Shown: positions 35,881 through 44,755, counted from the first letter of the stretch. The stretch: DNA of 64,000 nucleotides from Mucilaginibacter roseus (GCF_021215455.1 NZ_JAJPWV010000006.1:219431-283430), one strand, 5' to 3'. A program made the numbers and translations. The notes: generated from the letters alone by a model not told the origin.

Positions 35881-35905
35881 GGCTTAACAAAAAAGGTAAT
35901 TGCCC

Positions 35906-35913
35906 TACATTTG
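35906..35913 (+). promoter_or_regulatory. -7 element TACATTTG before the histidine kinase
   Basis: TACATTTG matches TAnnTTTG; TTA at 35884-35886 is 19 nt upstream (one mismatch to TTG). The predicted start near 35917 gives a leader of only about 6 nt before ATG 35923. Confidence 0.55.
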
Positions 35914-35922
35914 TAGCTAAGG

Positions 35923-37746
35923 ATGAAGAAGAGGACTATAGGATTAATAATTGGCCTGATGGGTTTTGCACTGTTGGGGGTGATGGCCATGCAATTTTAT
36001 TTTTTGCGGCAATCATACCTTATGCAGTCCGAACTGTTTGATCAAACCGTTAACGAGGCGCTGAATAACGTGGCAGACAAGGTGGCCAAACAGGATGCCA
36101 TGAAGTTTTTGAATGCCAAGGCGAATGATAACGACCGCATTGTAAGGATAAAACAAAAACAGGTAACCATTACGCAAAGCGCTGATGCGACTCCCACTCT
36201 AAAGAAAAACAATAAAAAGCTCGATCAAAGAAAACGGGCACTACTGCGCGACAGCCTTAACCGCATGAGCCTGCGTAAAACGCAGGAAGAGCTTTTGCAG
36301 GATGTATATAACTTCAGGATACGGGTTGAGGAATATACTGATGAGTATGGCGATGTATATGGCCGTATGATACCTGAAGTGGTTCGCCGCGATCTTAAGC
36401 CCGAAAAGCGTTCAAAAAAGATCAAGATCAAGAAATATGATACCCTGCGGTACGTTTACCTCGATCCGCAGTTTGGTAAGCAAATTATTTCCGTGCCTCG
36501 TATAAATCCGCTTTGGCAGCAGGAGCAGGACCGCATCCGTAAAGAGGAGCAACTTAATAAAATTAAACGCCTGCTCGAGGTGGATTCGCTGCAAAACCTG
36601 GCCGCCACAAAAATGCCCGAGGTTAAGAGTACGGCGAAAACCACGGTGATCGAAAACCTGGCCGAAGAATATAGCAAAACAAACGAGCCGCTTACCAAGC
36701 GTGTAAGCAAATTCTGGATTGACTCGCTGCTGAGGTTTGAGCTGCATAATAAAGGTATTTACCTGCCCTTTAGCTACGAGGTGCTTACCGCTACTAATGA
36801 TTCGCTGATATTTGCAAACGCTATGGATACCAACAAAGGTACCAAGCCGGTATTTGTAGCGGCGAACACCTATCAAACGCCTATTTTCAGCAACGAGATG
36901 GTGAATGATCCGGGTAAGATCAGGATTGCCTTTCCGCAAAAAAGTTCGCTTATATTGGGCAGGATGGGGGCAAGCATGGCAACAACCGCCGGTCTTTTGC
37001 TGGTACTGGTGTTTTGCTTTGGTTATACCATATTCTCTATCATCAGACAAAAGAAGATATCGGAGATGAAGATCGACTTCATCAACAACATGACGCATGA
37101 GTTTAAAACCCCTGTATCAACCATCATGATAGCCAGCGAGGCGCTGAAGGATGATGAGATGACCGGTGATAAAGCCAGGGTATCGCGCCTGGCTAACATT
37201 ATTTACGAAGAAAATGTACGCCTGGGCAGCCATATTGAGCGGGTGTTGAACATTGCCCGTTTGGAGAAGGACGACTTTAAACTGGATACTAAACCGGTTG
37301 ACGTGAACGAAATGGTGTGCCTGGTGCTGGACAGCATGTCGCTTAAGCTGCAAAAATGCGACGCTGAAGTAACTACCGGTCTGGAAGCTGAAAAGCCGGT
37401 GATTATAGCCGATGAGCTGCATTTTTCGAACGTGTTATATAACCTGATTGATAATGCCATTAAGTATAGTAAGGATGCGCCGGTGATCAACATCAGCACC
37501 CTGAACAAAAATGGCAGCATTGTAATTAAAGTAGCCGATAAGGGCATCGGCATGAGCCGCGATCAGCAAGCCAAAATATTCGAACAGTTTTACCGCATAC
37601 CTACCGGTAACCTGCACGATGTTAAAGGCTTTGGTTTAGGCTTAAGCTACGTAAACTCCATAGTTAAAAAGCTTAACGGCACCATCAGCGTACGATCAGA
37701 AAAAGAAAAAGGCTCGGAATTTGAATTGAAATTTCCGCTGGCATAA
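35923..37746 (+). CDS. Membrane sensor histidine kinase
   Basis: The 607-residue kinase has transmembrane helices at about 5-27 and 351-373 with a 320-residue periplasmic domain between, unusually rich in Lys/Arg (for example KKNNKKLDQRKRALLRD). The dimerisation/phosphoacceptor box INNMTHEFKTPVSTI places the phosphorylated His at 392; the ATPase domain follows with NLIDNAIKYS (N box), VADKGIGMS (G1), FEQFYRIP (F) and GFGLGLSYV (G2). No HAMP or PAS domain is apparent. It is followed after 17 nt by an OmpR-type regulator, its evident partner. The signal is unknown. Confidence 0.94.
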   Translation: MKKRTIGLIIGLMGFALLGVMAMQFYFLRQSYLMQSELFDQTVNEALNNVADKVAKQDAMKFLNAKANDNDRIVRIKQKQVTITQSADATPTLKKNNKKLDQRKRALLRDSLNRMSLRKTQEELLQDVYNFRIRVEEYTDEYGDVYGRMIPEVVRRDLKPEKRSKKIKIKKYDTLRYVYLDPQFGKQIISVPRINPLWQQEQDRIRKEEQLNKIKRLLEVDSLQNLAATKMPEVKSTAKTTVIENLAEEYSKTNEPLTKRVSKFWIDSLLRFELHNKGIYLPFSYEVLTATNDSLIFANAMDTNKGTKPVFVAANTYQTPIFSNEMVNDPGKIRIAFPQKSSLILGRMGASMATTAGLLLVLVFCFGYTIFSIIRQKKISEMKIDFINNMTHEFKTPVSTIMIASEALKDDEMTGDKARVSRLANIIYEENVRLGSHIERVLNIARLEKDDFKLDTKPVDVNEMVCLVLDSMSLKLQKCDAEVTTGLEAEKPVIIADELHFSNVLYNLIDNAIKYSKDAPVINISTLNKNGSIVIKVADKGIGMSRDQQAKIFEQFYRIPTGNLHDVKGFGLGLSYVNSIVKKLNGTISVRSEKEKGSEFELKFPLA

Positions 37747-37763
37747 TTACCTTACCCCCACAA

Positions 37764-38456
37764 ATGAAGAAGATACTGCTTGTTGAAGATGACCCGAACC
37801 TGGGCTTGCTGTTACAGGATTACCTGCAACTTAAGGGCAAGTTTGATGTTGTACTATGTAAAGATGGCGACGAAGGCCTCAAGGCATTTACTAAAAGCAC
37901 GTATGACCTGCTGATACTTGACGTAATGATGCCTAAAAAGGACGGCTTTACGCTGGGTAAGGACATCAGGAAGATAAACCAGCACATCCCGATCATTTTT
38001 GCTACGGCAAAGGGCATGATAGAGGATAAAACGGAGGCGTTTAACCTGGGTGGCGATGATTACATAACCAAACCATTCCGCATTGAGGAATTGTTGTTAC
38101 GTATAAATGCGCTTTTAAAACGATCAGAGAACAGTGAGAAAAAGACCGAAGAACAGCAGACCCAGTTCAAGATAGGCCGCTATAATTTTGATTATAAAGG
38201 GCAGATCATTGCCATTGGCGAGCAGGTGCAAAAGCTATCAACCAAAGAGGCTGAATTACTGAGGTTGCTATGCATGCGCAAAAACGAGGTGCTAACCCGC
38301 GAAGAGGCCTTGCTGAACATATGGCATGACGATAATTACTTTAACGGCCGCAGTATGGACGTGTTTTTAAGTAAAATACGCAAGTACCTGAAAGACGACC
38401 CCAATGTTGAGATTATTAACGTGCATGGCCGTGGTTATAAGCTGCTTATCAATTAA
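37764..38456 (+). CDS. OmpR/PhoB-family response regulator
   Basis: The 230-residue regulator has a receiver domain with acidic pocket VEDDPN, phosphoacceptor Asp53 in LILDVMMPKKDG, the switch Thr (FATAKG) and Lys (YITKPF), then a winged-helix DNA-binding domain from about residue 130 (LSTKEAELLRLL, LTREEALLNIWHDDNYFNGRSMDVFLSKIRKYL). It is co-transcribed with the preceding kinase. The direct repeats at 35842-35880 are a reasonable target for autoregulation. Confidence 0.95.
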   Translation: MKKILLVEDDPNLGLLLQDYLQLKGKFDVVLCKDGDEGLKAFTKSTYDLLILDVMMPKKDGFTLGKDIRKINQHIPIIFATAKGMIEDKTEAFNLGGDDYITKPFRIEELLLRINALLKRSENSEKKTEEQQTQFKIGRYNFDYKGQIIAIGEQVQKLSTKEAELLRLLCMRKNEVLTREEALLNIWHDDNYFNGRSMDVFLSKIRKYLKDDPNVEIINVHGRGYKLLIN

Positions 38457-38534
38457 AACAATTAATAAAATTTTGTTGTTATCGTAACGTTTTTGTTATA
38501 TTGCATTTACGATAAACTTGAAATTTAAAATGCC

Positions 38535-38621
38535 ATGAAAATAGTGAGAACTTACTACGATTACTATTTTGGCAGCCTCGATAAACTGTTTGAAAAGGTT
38601 TGTGCTGCCAGGATTTACTGA
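38535..38621 (+). CDS. Possible 28-residue small protein
   Basis: ATG at 38535 opens MKIVRTYYDYYFGSLDKLFE and eight more residues (KVCAARIY), ending at TGA 38621. It lies 78 nt past the response-regulator stop and is followed 4 nt later by a strong terminator, as a transcribed unit would be. Tyr/aromatic-rich composition is unusual for a chance reading. A one-mismatch -7 candidate (TAAACTTG, near 38512) lies upstream. It may equally be the untranslated 3' end of the kinase operon. Confidence 0.3.
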   Translation: MKIVRTYYDYYFGSLDKLFEKVCAARIY

Positions 38622-38625
38622 AAAC

Positions 38626-38659
38626 AAAAAGAGCTGCAATTACTTACAGCTCTTTTTTT
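38626..38659. terminator. Bidirectional terminator between the regulator operon and pyk
   Basis: AAAAAGAGCTG (38626-38636) and CAGCTCTTTTT (38647-38657) form an 11-bp stem with a 10-nt loop and T/A tracts on both sides, serving the rightward transcripts and the leftward pyk, which ends at 38681. Confidence 0.85.
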
Positions 38660-38680
38660 GTTTTTATGCTTTGCGGTTGC

Positions 38681-40114
38681 TTATTCAACAACGCTTACTT
38701 TTAACATATTGGTTTTGCCCTGCGTTACAATTGGCACTGATGCCGTATTGATCACGATGTCGCCGGTTTGGATCAGGTTTTCTAATTTAAGGGCGTTATT
38801 TACATCGCTGATGGTTTGGTCAGTGCTGTCCAGCTTGTCATAATAAAATGCTTTAACACCCCATACAAGGCTTAGTGAGTTTAAAAGCTGCTTGTTAGAT
38901 GTAAATATAAAGGTTGGCGCTTTAGGGCGGTGGCTTGATATTTCAAAGGCGGTATAACCTGAAGTAGTCATGGCTACGATACCTGCAGCATCAGTTTGCT
39001 CGGCAAGGTAAACAGCCGATCCGCAAATGGCGTTGCTTAAAAAGGTTGGGGCCTGGTTGTCAAGCTTACCTTTCTTGTTGTAGAACGGATAACCTAACTC
39101 TTCAACATTGCGGGCTATTTTGGCCATTGTTTCAATAACAATAACCGGGAATTCACCTACTGATGTTTCACCGCTAAGCATAACCGCGTCAGCACCGTCA
39201 AGTACAGAGTTAGCCACGTCGTTTACCTCGGCGCGGGTTGGGCGCGGGGTAGTGATCATTGATTCCAGCATCTGCGTAGCTACAATAACCGGTTTTGAGG
39301 CCGCACGGCATTTGCTGGCTATCATTTTTTGCAGCAATGGCACTTGCTCCATCGGCATTTCAACACCCAGGTCACCACGGGCAACCATTACACCATCGGT
39401 AACGGCAATAATCTCGTCTATATTATCAATAGCCTCAGGCTTCTCAATTTTAGCGATGATGCGCGCCGGGCTGTTGCGTGAGTTAATTACACGGCGTGCA
39501 TGTACAATATCCTCAGCCTCGCGAACAAATGACAGCGCGATCCACTCGGCATCATTATCAAGCGCGAAGTGCAGGTTTGAAAGGTCTTCTTCAGTTAAGC
39601 TTGGGATAGATACTTTGGTGTTTGGCAGGTTAACACCTTTGCGTGATGTAAGTATACCACCGTGTACAACTTCGCAAATCACAGTGTCAATGCGGTTGGT
39701 TTCAAGTACGCGCAGTTGCAGTTTACCGTCGTCCAGCAAAATGATCTCATCAACCTTTACATCCTGCGGAAAGGTTTCGTAAGTGATGTAAATCTGCTCG
39801 TCGTCGCCAATACACTCATGAGTGGTCATTTTAATTTTTGAACCATTAATCAGGTGTACACCGCCATCTTTTACCAATCCTATACGAATTTTTGGCCCCT
39901 GTAAGTCGGCAAGGATGGCCACATTGGTTTTATATTGCTCGTTGATCTCGCGGATCAGGTCAATCGTTTTTTTGTGGTCTTCGGTTTTACCGTGCGAAAA
40001 GTTAAGCCGGCAAACGTTAACGCCTGCCTTTATCATTGACAACAGTACGTCCTTTTGTGCCGATGCGGGGCCCATCGTGGCAACAATCTTTGTTCGGTTG
40101 TAGTTTAATTTCAT
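38681..40114 (-). CDS. pyk: Pyruvate kinase
   Basis: The 477-residue glycolytic enzyme begins RTKIVATMGPASAQKDVLLSMIKAG and shows VCRLNFSHG, LADLQGPKIRIG, the signature IIAKIEKPEAIDNIDEI, VMVARGDLGVEMP, KPVIVATQMLESM and DGADAVMLSGETSVGEFPV. All catalytic residues are in place and the length is normal. It follows the IPExxxVDY gene by 67 bp on the same strand, a neighbourhood kept in many Bacteroidota. Confidence 0.98.
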   Translation of the reverse strand: MKLNYNRTKIVATMGPASAQKDVLLSMIKAGVNVCRLNFSHGKTEDHKKTIDLIREINEQYKTNVAILADLQGPKIRIGLVKDGGVHLINGSKIKMTTHECIGDDEQIYITYETFPQDVKVDEIILLDDGKLQLRVLETNRIDTVICEVVHGGILTSRKGVNLPNTKVSIPSLTEEDLSNLHFALDNDAEWIALSFVREAEDIVHARRVINSRNSPARIIAKIEKPEAIDNIDEIIAVTDGVMVARGDLGVEMPMEQVPLLQKMIASKCRAASKPVIVATQMLESMITTPRPTRAEVNDVANSVLDGADAVMLSGETSVGEFPVIVIETMAKIARNVEELGYPFYNKKGKLDNQAPTFLSNAICGSAVYLAEQTDAAGIVAMTTSGYTAFEISSHRPKAPTFIFTSNKQLLNSLSLVWGVKAFYYDKLDSTDQTISDVNNALKLENLIQTGDIVINTASVPIVTQGKTNMLKVSVVE

Positions 40115-40181
40115 ATATGGGTTGATTTATTGTATATTAATATAGGTTATGGTGTTAGTTGAACACTCAAAAAATCCGGCG

Positions 40182-40607
40182 CTAAAATAGTAGATTTTCA
40201 CGGGATTTTAACTTTTTAGGGTCAATCTTTACGGCGGCAACTATTTCGGGGATCCTATTTAACGAGGTTATAAGCGTATCGAGGTCATCACTGTCAATAT
40301 AATTTTTTATCATTATAAAATAATCGGTGCTGCGCATTTCGGGCACAAGGTAGCCGTCGGTACCTTTATTGGCTATAAAATAAAAGTCGGTTTCACTGGC
40401 TTCCCAACTATCGTTATATATAGAGAAGTAGGCGGGTTCTTTGCCAGCATTTATATCAATTTCAAGGTCGTTACCTTTAATAAAATTAAAATTAAGGTGC
40501 TTATTAATAAGGTAGCAGATGCGATAATCCTTTAACGAAGTGGTTATTGCTATCAGTACAAAATCCAGATCGATCTCAAACTTTAGTACTTTCCTGTTCA
40601 AAATCAT
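40182..40607 (-). CDS. IPExxxVDY family protein
   Basis: The 141-residue protein belongs to a Bacteroidota family named for its motif, here IPEIVAAVKID near residues 121-131 (so the VDY is VKID in this member). The N-terminus LKFEIDLDFVLIAITTSLKDYRICYLIN is typical. Function is unknown. It sits between pyk and acpP-fabF-rnc, the usual genomic company of the family, but here divergent from acpP with a 146-bp spacer. Confidence 0.85.
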   Translation of the reverse strand: MILNRKVLKFEIDLDFVLIAITTSLKDYRICYLINKHLNFNFIKGNDLEIDINAGKEPAYFSIYNDSWEASETDFYFIANKGTDGYLVPEMRSTDYFIMIKNYIDSDDLDTLITSLNRIPEIVAAVKIDPKKLKSRENLLF

Positions 40608-40686
40608 TATTTTTGCGTTGTAAAATTAGTAATTGAAACCGTTGAGATAAAATTTTGTTACTCATAATTATGCAAAAGTTTTACAT

Positions 40687-40716
40687 TTGATATTTAACAG
40701 AATTTATTTTTCTTTG
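40687..40716 (+). promoter_or_regulatory. Promoter of acpP-fabF-rnc
   Basis: TTG (40687-40689), exactly 19 nt, then TTTCTTTG (40709-40716): one mismatch to TAnnTTTG. Start near 40720 gives a 34-nt AT-rich leader. Confidence 0.65.
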
Positions 40717-40753
40717 CATCGAAAAAATTATTAATCATTAAATTATTAAGACT

Positions 40754-40990
40754 ATGTCTGATATCGCATCAAGAGTAAAGGCTATTATTGTAGAAAAATT
40801 AGGTGTTGATGAAAGTGAAGTAACACCTGAAGCAAGCTTCACCAACGATCTTGGTGCCGACTCTTTAGATACCGTAGAACTGATCATGGAGTTTGAAAAA
40901 GAATTTAACGTAGCTATTCCTGATGATCAGGCAGAAACTATCGGCACTGTAGGTCAGGCAATTGCTTACCTTGAGAAAAACGTTAAATAA
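40754..40990 (+). CDS. acpP: Acyl carrier protein
   Basis: The 78-residue carrier has the 4'-phosphopantetheine attachment serine (Ser37) in GADSLDTVELIMEFEKEF, and the conserved start VKAIIVEKLGVDESEVTPEASF. It carries growing chains in fatty acid synthesis. It is the first gene of acpP-fabF-rnc, with 19 nt to fabF. Confidence 0.98.
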   Translation: MSDIASRVKAIIVEKLGVDESEVTPEASFTNDLGADSLDTVELIMEFEKEFNVAIPDDQAETIGTVGQAIAYLEKNVK

Positions 40991-41009
40991 GAACTCCCAA
41001 TAACACTAA

Positions 41010-42266
41010 ATGGAGTTTAAAAGAGTAGTAGTAACGGGGCTTGGAGCACTTACTCCGATTGGTAACAATGTTGCAGAATACTGGAACGGGTTGATCAATG
41101 GGGTAAGTGGTGCTGCCTTGATAAAGGGTTTTGATGCAACGAACTTCAAAACCCAGTTTGCCTGCGAAGTAAAAGGCTTTGATGCGGATGCTTTTCTGGG
41201 CCGTAAAGACGCACGTAAACTCGATCCGTTTGTACAATACGCGTTATTTTCAACCGAAGAGGCGATTAAGGATGCTGAACTGAACTTTGAAGCGCTTGAT
41301 ACTAACCGTATCGGTGTTATATGGGGTTCGGGCATAGGCGGCCTTAAAACGTTTTTGGATGAGGTAACCAATTTTGCAAAAGGTGATGGTACGCCGCGTT
41401 TCAATCCGTTCTTTATTCCTAAAATGATTGCGGACATAGCGCCGGGCCATATTTCAATAAAATATGGTTTGCGCGGGCCAAATTTTTCAACCGTATCAGC
41501 TTGTGCTTCATCAAACAACTCGCTTATTGATGCCTTTAATTACATTCGCCTTGGTAAAGCCGATATGTTTATAACTGGTGGATCGGAAGCGATTATTAAT
41601 GAAGCCGGTATTGGCGGTTTTAACGCCATGCATGCCCTTTCAACCCGTAATGATGATCCTGCAACCGCATCAAGGCCGTTTGATCTTGACCGCGATGGCT
41701 TTGTGGCCGGCGAGGGTGCAGGTACCATTATACTGGAAGAGCTTGAACATGCACTGGCACGCGGAGCAAAGATTTACGCCGAAATGGTTGGCGGCGGCAT
41801 GAGTGCCGATGCTTACCACATGACAGCCCCACACCCTGAAGGTTTAGGTGCTGCGCGCGTAATGAAAGCCGCGCTTGAAGATGCAGGCATGACCCCTGCT
41901 GATATTGATTACGTAAACGTGCACGGTACATCAACCCCGATTGGTGACCCACAGGAAATTAAAGCGATACATGATGTGTATGGCGAAGATGTTTACCGTA
42001 TCAACATCAGCTCAACCAAATCAATGACAGGGCACTTACTGGGTGCTGCCGGCGCTGTTGAGGCAATTGCTTCAATTTTGGCGCTTAAACACGGCATCAT
42101 CCCGCCAACCATCAATCACTTTACTGATGATCCGGCGTTTGACCCTCGCATTAACTTTACTTTTAACACAGCTCAAAAACGCGAAGGCATGCGGGCTGTA
42201 CAAAGTAATGGTTTTGGTTTTGGTGGCCACAATGCATCTGTAATATTTAAAAAGTACGAAGATTAA
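41010..42266 (+). CDS. fabF: Beta-ketoacyl-ACP synthase II
   Basis: The 418-residue condensing enzyme opens KRVVVTGLGALTPIGNNV and has the nucleophile Cys in STVSACASSNNSL, the two histidines in VHGTSTPIGD and TGHLLGAAGAVEA, and the C-terminal NGFGFGGHNASVIFK. It elongates acyl-ACP with malonyl-ACP. It is placed between acpP and rnc; rnc follows after 9 nt. Confidence 0.98.
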   Translation: MEFKRVVVTGLGALTPIGNNVAEYWNGLINGVSGAALIKGFDATNFKTQFACEVKGFDADAFLGRKDARKLDPFVQYALFSTEEAIKDAELNFEALDTNRIGVIWGSGIGGLKTFLDEVTNFAKGDGTPRFNPFFIPKMIADIAPGHISIKYGLRGPNFSTVSACASSNNSLIDAFNYIRLGKADMFITGGSEAIINEAGIGGFNAMHALSTRNDDPATASRPFDLDRDGFVAGEGAGTIILEELEHALARGAKIYAEMVGGGMSADAYHMTAPHPEGLGAARVMKAALEDAGMTPADIDYVNVHGTSTPIGDPQEIKAIHDVYGEDVYRINISSTKSMTGHLLGAAGAVEAIASILALKHGIIPPTINHFTDDPAFDPRINFTFNTAQKREGMRAVQSNGFGFGGHNASVIFKKYED

Positions 42267-42275
42267 GTATTTTGA

Positions 42276-43001
42276 ATGCCTATAAATCGGTTTTACAAGC
42301 TTTATCTATCGCCTAACAGAAAATACGTTAAAACATTAAAGAACTTGCTCGGCTTCGTGCCGGGCAATTTGTCTTTATACCGCATGGCATTTCGCCATAA
42401 GTCGGTAGCGCAAAACGTAAAGAACGGCGTAAAGAACAGCAACGAGCGTTTGGAGTTTCTGGGTGATGCTGTATTGGGTAGCGTTGTAGCCGAGGTGCTT
42501 TTCAAATTATACCCCTATAAGGATGAGGGTTTTTTAACCGAGCTACGTTCAAAAATTGTTAGTCGGGTAAACCTTAATCAACTTGGCCGTAAGCTGGGCT
42601 TTGAGCAACTGGTTGAGTATGATACTCGTATACTGAGCACCGGCAGGCAAGGATCATTACTTGGTGATGCCTTTGAGGCGCTTATCGGCGCTGTTTACCT
42701 GGACAAGGGTTACGAGTTCACTAAGGATTTCCTGATCAACCACATCATCAAATCGCACATTGATATCCACACGCTGGAGATGACCGAAACCAACTTTAAG
42801 AGCAAGCTTATTGAGTGGTGCCAGCGGCATGGTAAGGATATTAGTTTTGACCTCATCAGCAACCAGGAAGGAGAGAGTACTAAGCTTTTTACTGTACAAA
42901 CTATTGTAGATGGCGAACCACTTGGACTGGGTAAGGAGTTCAGCAAGAAAAACGCCGAAAAGCTATCAGCTGAAAAAGCCTGCGAGGCTTTGGGTATTTA
43001 A
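42276..43001 (+). CDS. rnc: Ribonuclease III
   Basis: The 241-residue enzyme has the RNase III signature NERLEFLGDAVLGSVVAE, a second acidic patch LLGDAFEALIGAVYLDKG, and a C-terminal double-stranded-RNA-binding domain (SKLIEWCQRHG to NAEKLSAEKACEAL). It cleaves structured RNA, including rRNA precursors. It closes the acpP-fabF-rnc transcript and converges on the 43017 gene with only 15 bp between. Confidence 0.97.
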   Translation: MPINRFYKLYLSPNRKYVKTLKNLLGFVPGNLSLYRMAFRHKSVAQNVKNGVKNSNERLEFLGDAVLGSVVAEVLFKLYPYKDEGFLTELRSKIVSRVNLNQLGRKLGFEQLVEYDTRILSTGRQGSLLGDAFEALIGAVYLDKGYEFTKDFLINHIIKSHIDIHTLEMTETNFKSKLIEWCQRHGKDISFDLISNQEGESTKLFTVQTIVDGEPLGLGKEFSKKNAEKLSAEKACEALGI

Positions 43002-43016
43002 GCTGGAGTTGATTAC

Positions 43017-43775
43017 TCAATCACTTCTCCGCGCGGTATCAGCAGGTTTAACCAAAAATGGATTTACTTTAAGCGGATCTTTATTGCTCTTGTAATATTC
43101 GTACTGGCGTTTAACACGCTTGATGAGTTCATAATCGTTCCATACGTGTATATCTTCGTATGAGGGCATGTAGTAATTGATAAATTTTTCGGCTTCTTCA
43201 TCGCCGATTTCCAGGGTGCGTTTGATAAAAGATATATTATAGCGCCGGTTTATTTCATCCTGCTCCAGCTCGGCTTTTGAAAATTTGGCAAAGCGTTTTG
43301 CCCTTCCCGGCGTCTTGCCAAAAAGTTCATACAAACCGGTTATCGGCGACACCAGAAAGAACAGCGCCGGCGGACTGCCATTGAAAAAGGAGCCCTGCCC
43401 GCGGTAGTCGCGCATTACCTCGCTCAATTCCTGTCGTTTGGTTACGCCTTTAATCCTTACCTCGTCCAGCTCATGGCTGCTCATCACTTCCATGTAAACG
43501 GCAATCTCCTTGTTATTGCCGACTACCTGGCGGTAATTTGTAAAGCCCTTCTTTTCAAATAGCAGCGTATCGCCTGGGTTAGCTTTTATGGTGAAAATGC
43601 CCAGCTCATCCGTCATCATTACGGTTTTTGTTTTCAGGTTGGTAACCAGTGCCTGTGCAATACGTACCGATGAATTGTAGCGGTACACAATGCCATTCAC
43701 CGTGTTTTGCTGTGCCTTAACAACAAAGCTTAAGGCAATCAGCAATATGACGAGTAAATATTTTTTTATGCTCAT
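43017..43775 (-). CDS. Exported protein with carboxypeptidase-like regulatory domain
   Basis: The 252-residue protein has a signal peptide (LLVILLIALSFVVKA) and an N-terminal CarboxypepD_reg-like beta-sandwich (NTVNGIVYRYNSSVRIAQALV, TDELGIFTIKANPGDTLLFEKKGF), the kind that precedes outer-membrane receptors in Bacteroidota. Here no barrel follows; the C-terminal half (DEVRIKGVTKRQELSEVMRDYRG onwards) is helical and charged with no known motif. It is divergent from yicC. Confidence 0.82.
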   Translation of the reverse strand: MSIKKYLLVILLIALSFVVKAQQNTVNGIVYRYNSSVRIAQALVTNLKTKTVMMTDELGIFTIKANPGDTLLFEKKGFTNYRQVVGNNKEIAVYMEVMSSHELDEVRIKGVTKRQELSEVMRDYRGQGSFFNGSPPALFFLVSPITGLYELFGKTPGRAKRFAKFSKAELEQDEINRRYNISFIKRTLEIGDEEAEKFINYYMPSYEDIHVWNDYELIKRVKRQYEYYKSNKDPLKVNPFLVKPADTARRSD

Positions 43776-43866
43776 TAGGTGATTTGTAGATCAACGTAAA
43801 CATAACCATACTATTTTGCACCAAGATGCTAAAAAGTGTTAAAGCGGTTATTAGCAGGAAAAACCC

Positions 43867-43874
43867 TATCTTTG
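43867..43874 (+). promoter_or_regulatory. yicC: -7 element TATCTTTG three nucleotides before yicC
   Basis: TATCTTTG matches the consensus exactly, and CGC then ATG follow. With G at -4, +1 is the A of the start codon (43878). No clear -33 TTG is found at 19-21 nt. Confidence 0.55.
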
Positions 43875-43877
43875 CGC

Positions 43878-44753
43878 ATGATAAAATCCATGACAGGGTA
43901 TGGAATAGCCAGTGTTGACTCGGGCGGTACCAAATATACCGTGGAGATCAAATCCCTGAACAGTAAATTCCTCGAACTTTCATTACGCCTGCCAAAAATG
44001 TTTGCTGAAAAAGAGTTTCAGCTACGTAATGATTGCAGTAAAAGCGTTGAAAGGGGCAAGGTAAATCTCAGTATAAATGTTGAACAAACCAGTTCGGCCG
44101 TAAAAGCCGCGGGTATTGATAACGACCTGCTTAAGCATTATTACCAACAGTTAAAAACCGTTAGCGCGGAGTTGGGCGAGCCATCAGGCAACCTGTTGCA
44201 GTTAGCGTTAACCTTGCCTGAAGTGGTGAAATATAACGAGGAAACCGTATCTGAAGAGGAATGGAAAACAGTTGAAAAGGCTTTTAAACAAGCCCTGGAT
44301 GGTTTTCAGCAATTCCGCAAGGATGAAGGCCGTGTACTTGAACAGGATGTTAAACAACGCATCGGTACTATATTGGATAATTTGAAAGCTGTTGAAGCTG
44401 AGGATCCTAAACGTGTGCCGGTTATACGCGAGCGTTTAAACCAGTTTTTGGCTGATGCAGCAGGCGTTGAAATAATAGACCATAACCGCTTTGAGCAGGA
44501 GCTGATCTACTATATAGATAAGCTTGACATAACCGAAGAAAAAACGCGGTTAAAAAGCCATTGCGACTACTTTTTGCAAACCCTGGCTGCCGACGATGCG
44601 AGCGGTAAGAAGCTTGGCTTTATTACCCAGGAGATTGGCCGCGAAATAAATACCATTGGTTCGAAGGCCAATGACGCCAACATCCAGAAACTGGTAGTCG
44701 GCATGAAAGAAGAACTCGAAAAAATTAAAGAACAGTTGTTAAACGTATTATAG
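43878..44753 (+). CDS. yicC: YicC/YloC-family endoribonuclease
   Basis: The 291-residue protein starts MIKSMTGYGIASV, the invariant opening of the family; an in-frame GTG at 43836 would overrun the -7 element. The C-terminal DUF1732 half includes DLLKHYYQQL, EELIYYIDKLDITEEKTRLKSH and the end motif KLGFITQEIGREINTIGSKAND. Family members are metal-dependent ribonucleases. It precedes gmk and nadD, a conserved linkage. Confidence 0.95.
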   Translation: MIKSMTGYGIASVDSGGTKYTVEIKSLNSKFLELSLRLPKMFAEKEFQLRNDCSKSVERGKVNLSINVEQTSSAVKAAGIDNDLLKHYYQQLKTVSAELGEPSGNLLQLALTLPEVVKYNEETVSEEEWKTVEKAFKQALDGFQQFRKDEGRVLEQDVKQRIGTILDNLKAVEAEDPKRVPVIRERLNQFLADAAGVEIIDHNRFEQELIYYIDKLDITEEKTRLKSHCDYFLQTLAADDASGKKLGFITQEIGREINTIGSKANDANIQKLVVGMKEELEKIKEQLLNVL

Positions 44754-44755
44754 TC

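Noticed and set aside
36412..37098. 228-codon open frame opposite the histidine kinase
   Set aside because: Antisense shadow of a clear kinase gene; no motif, and no promoter at its 5' end.
39108..39782. 224-codon open frame opposite pyruvate kinase
   Set aside because: Ser/Thr/Ile-rich antisense reading of a highly conserved enzyme; no independent support.
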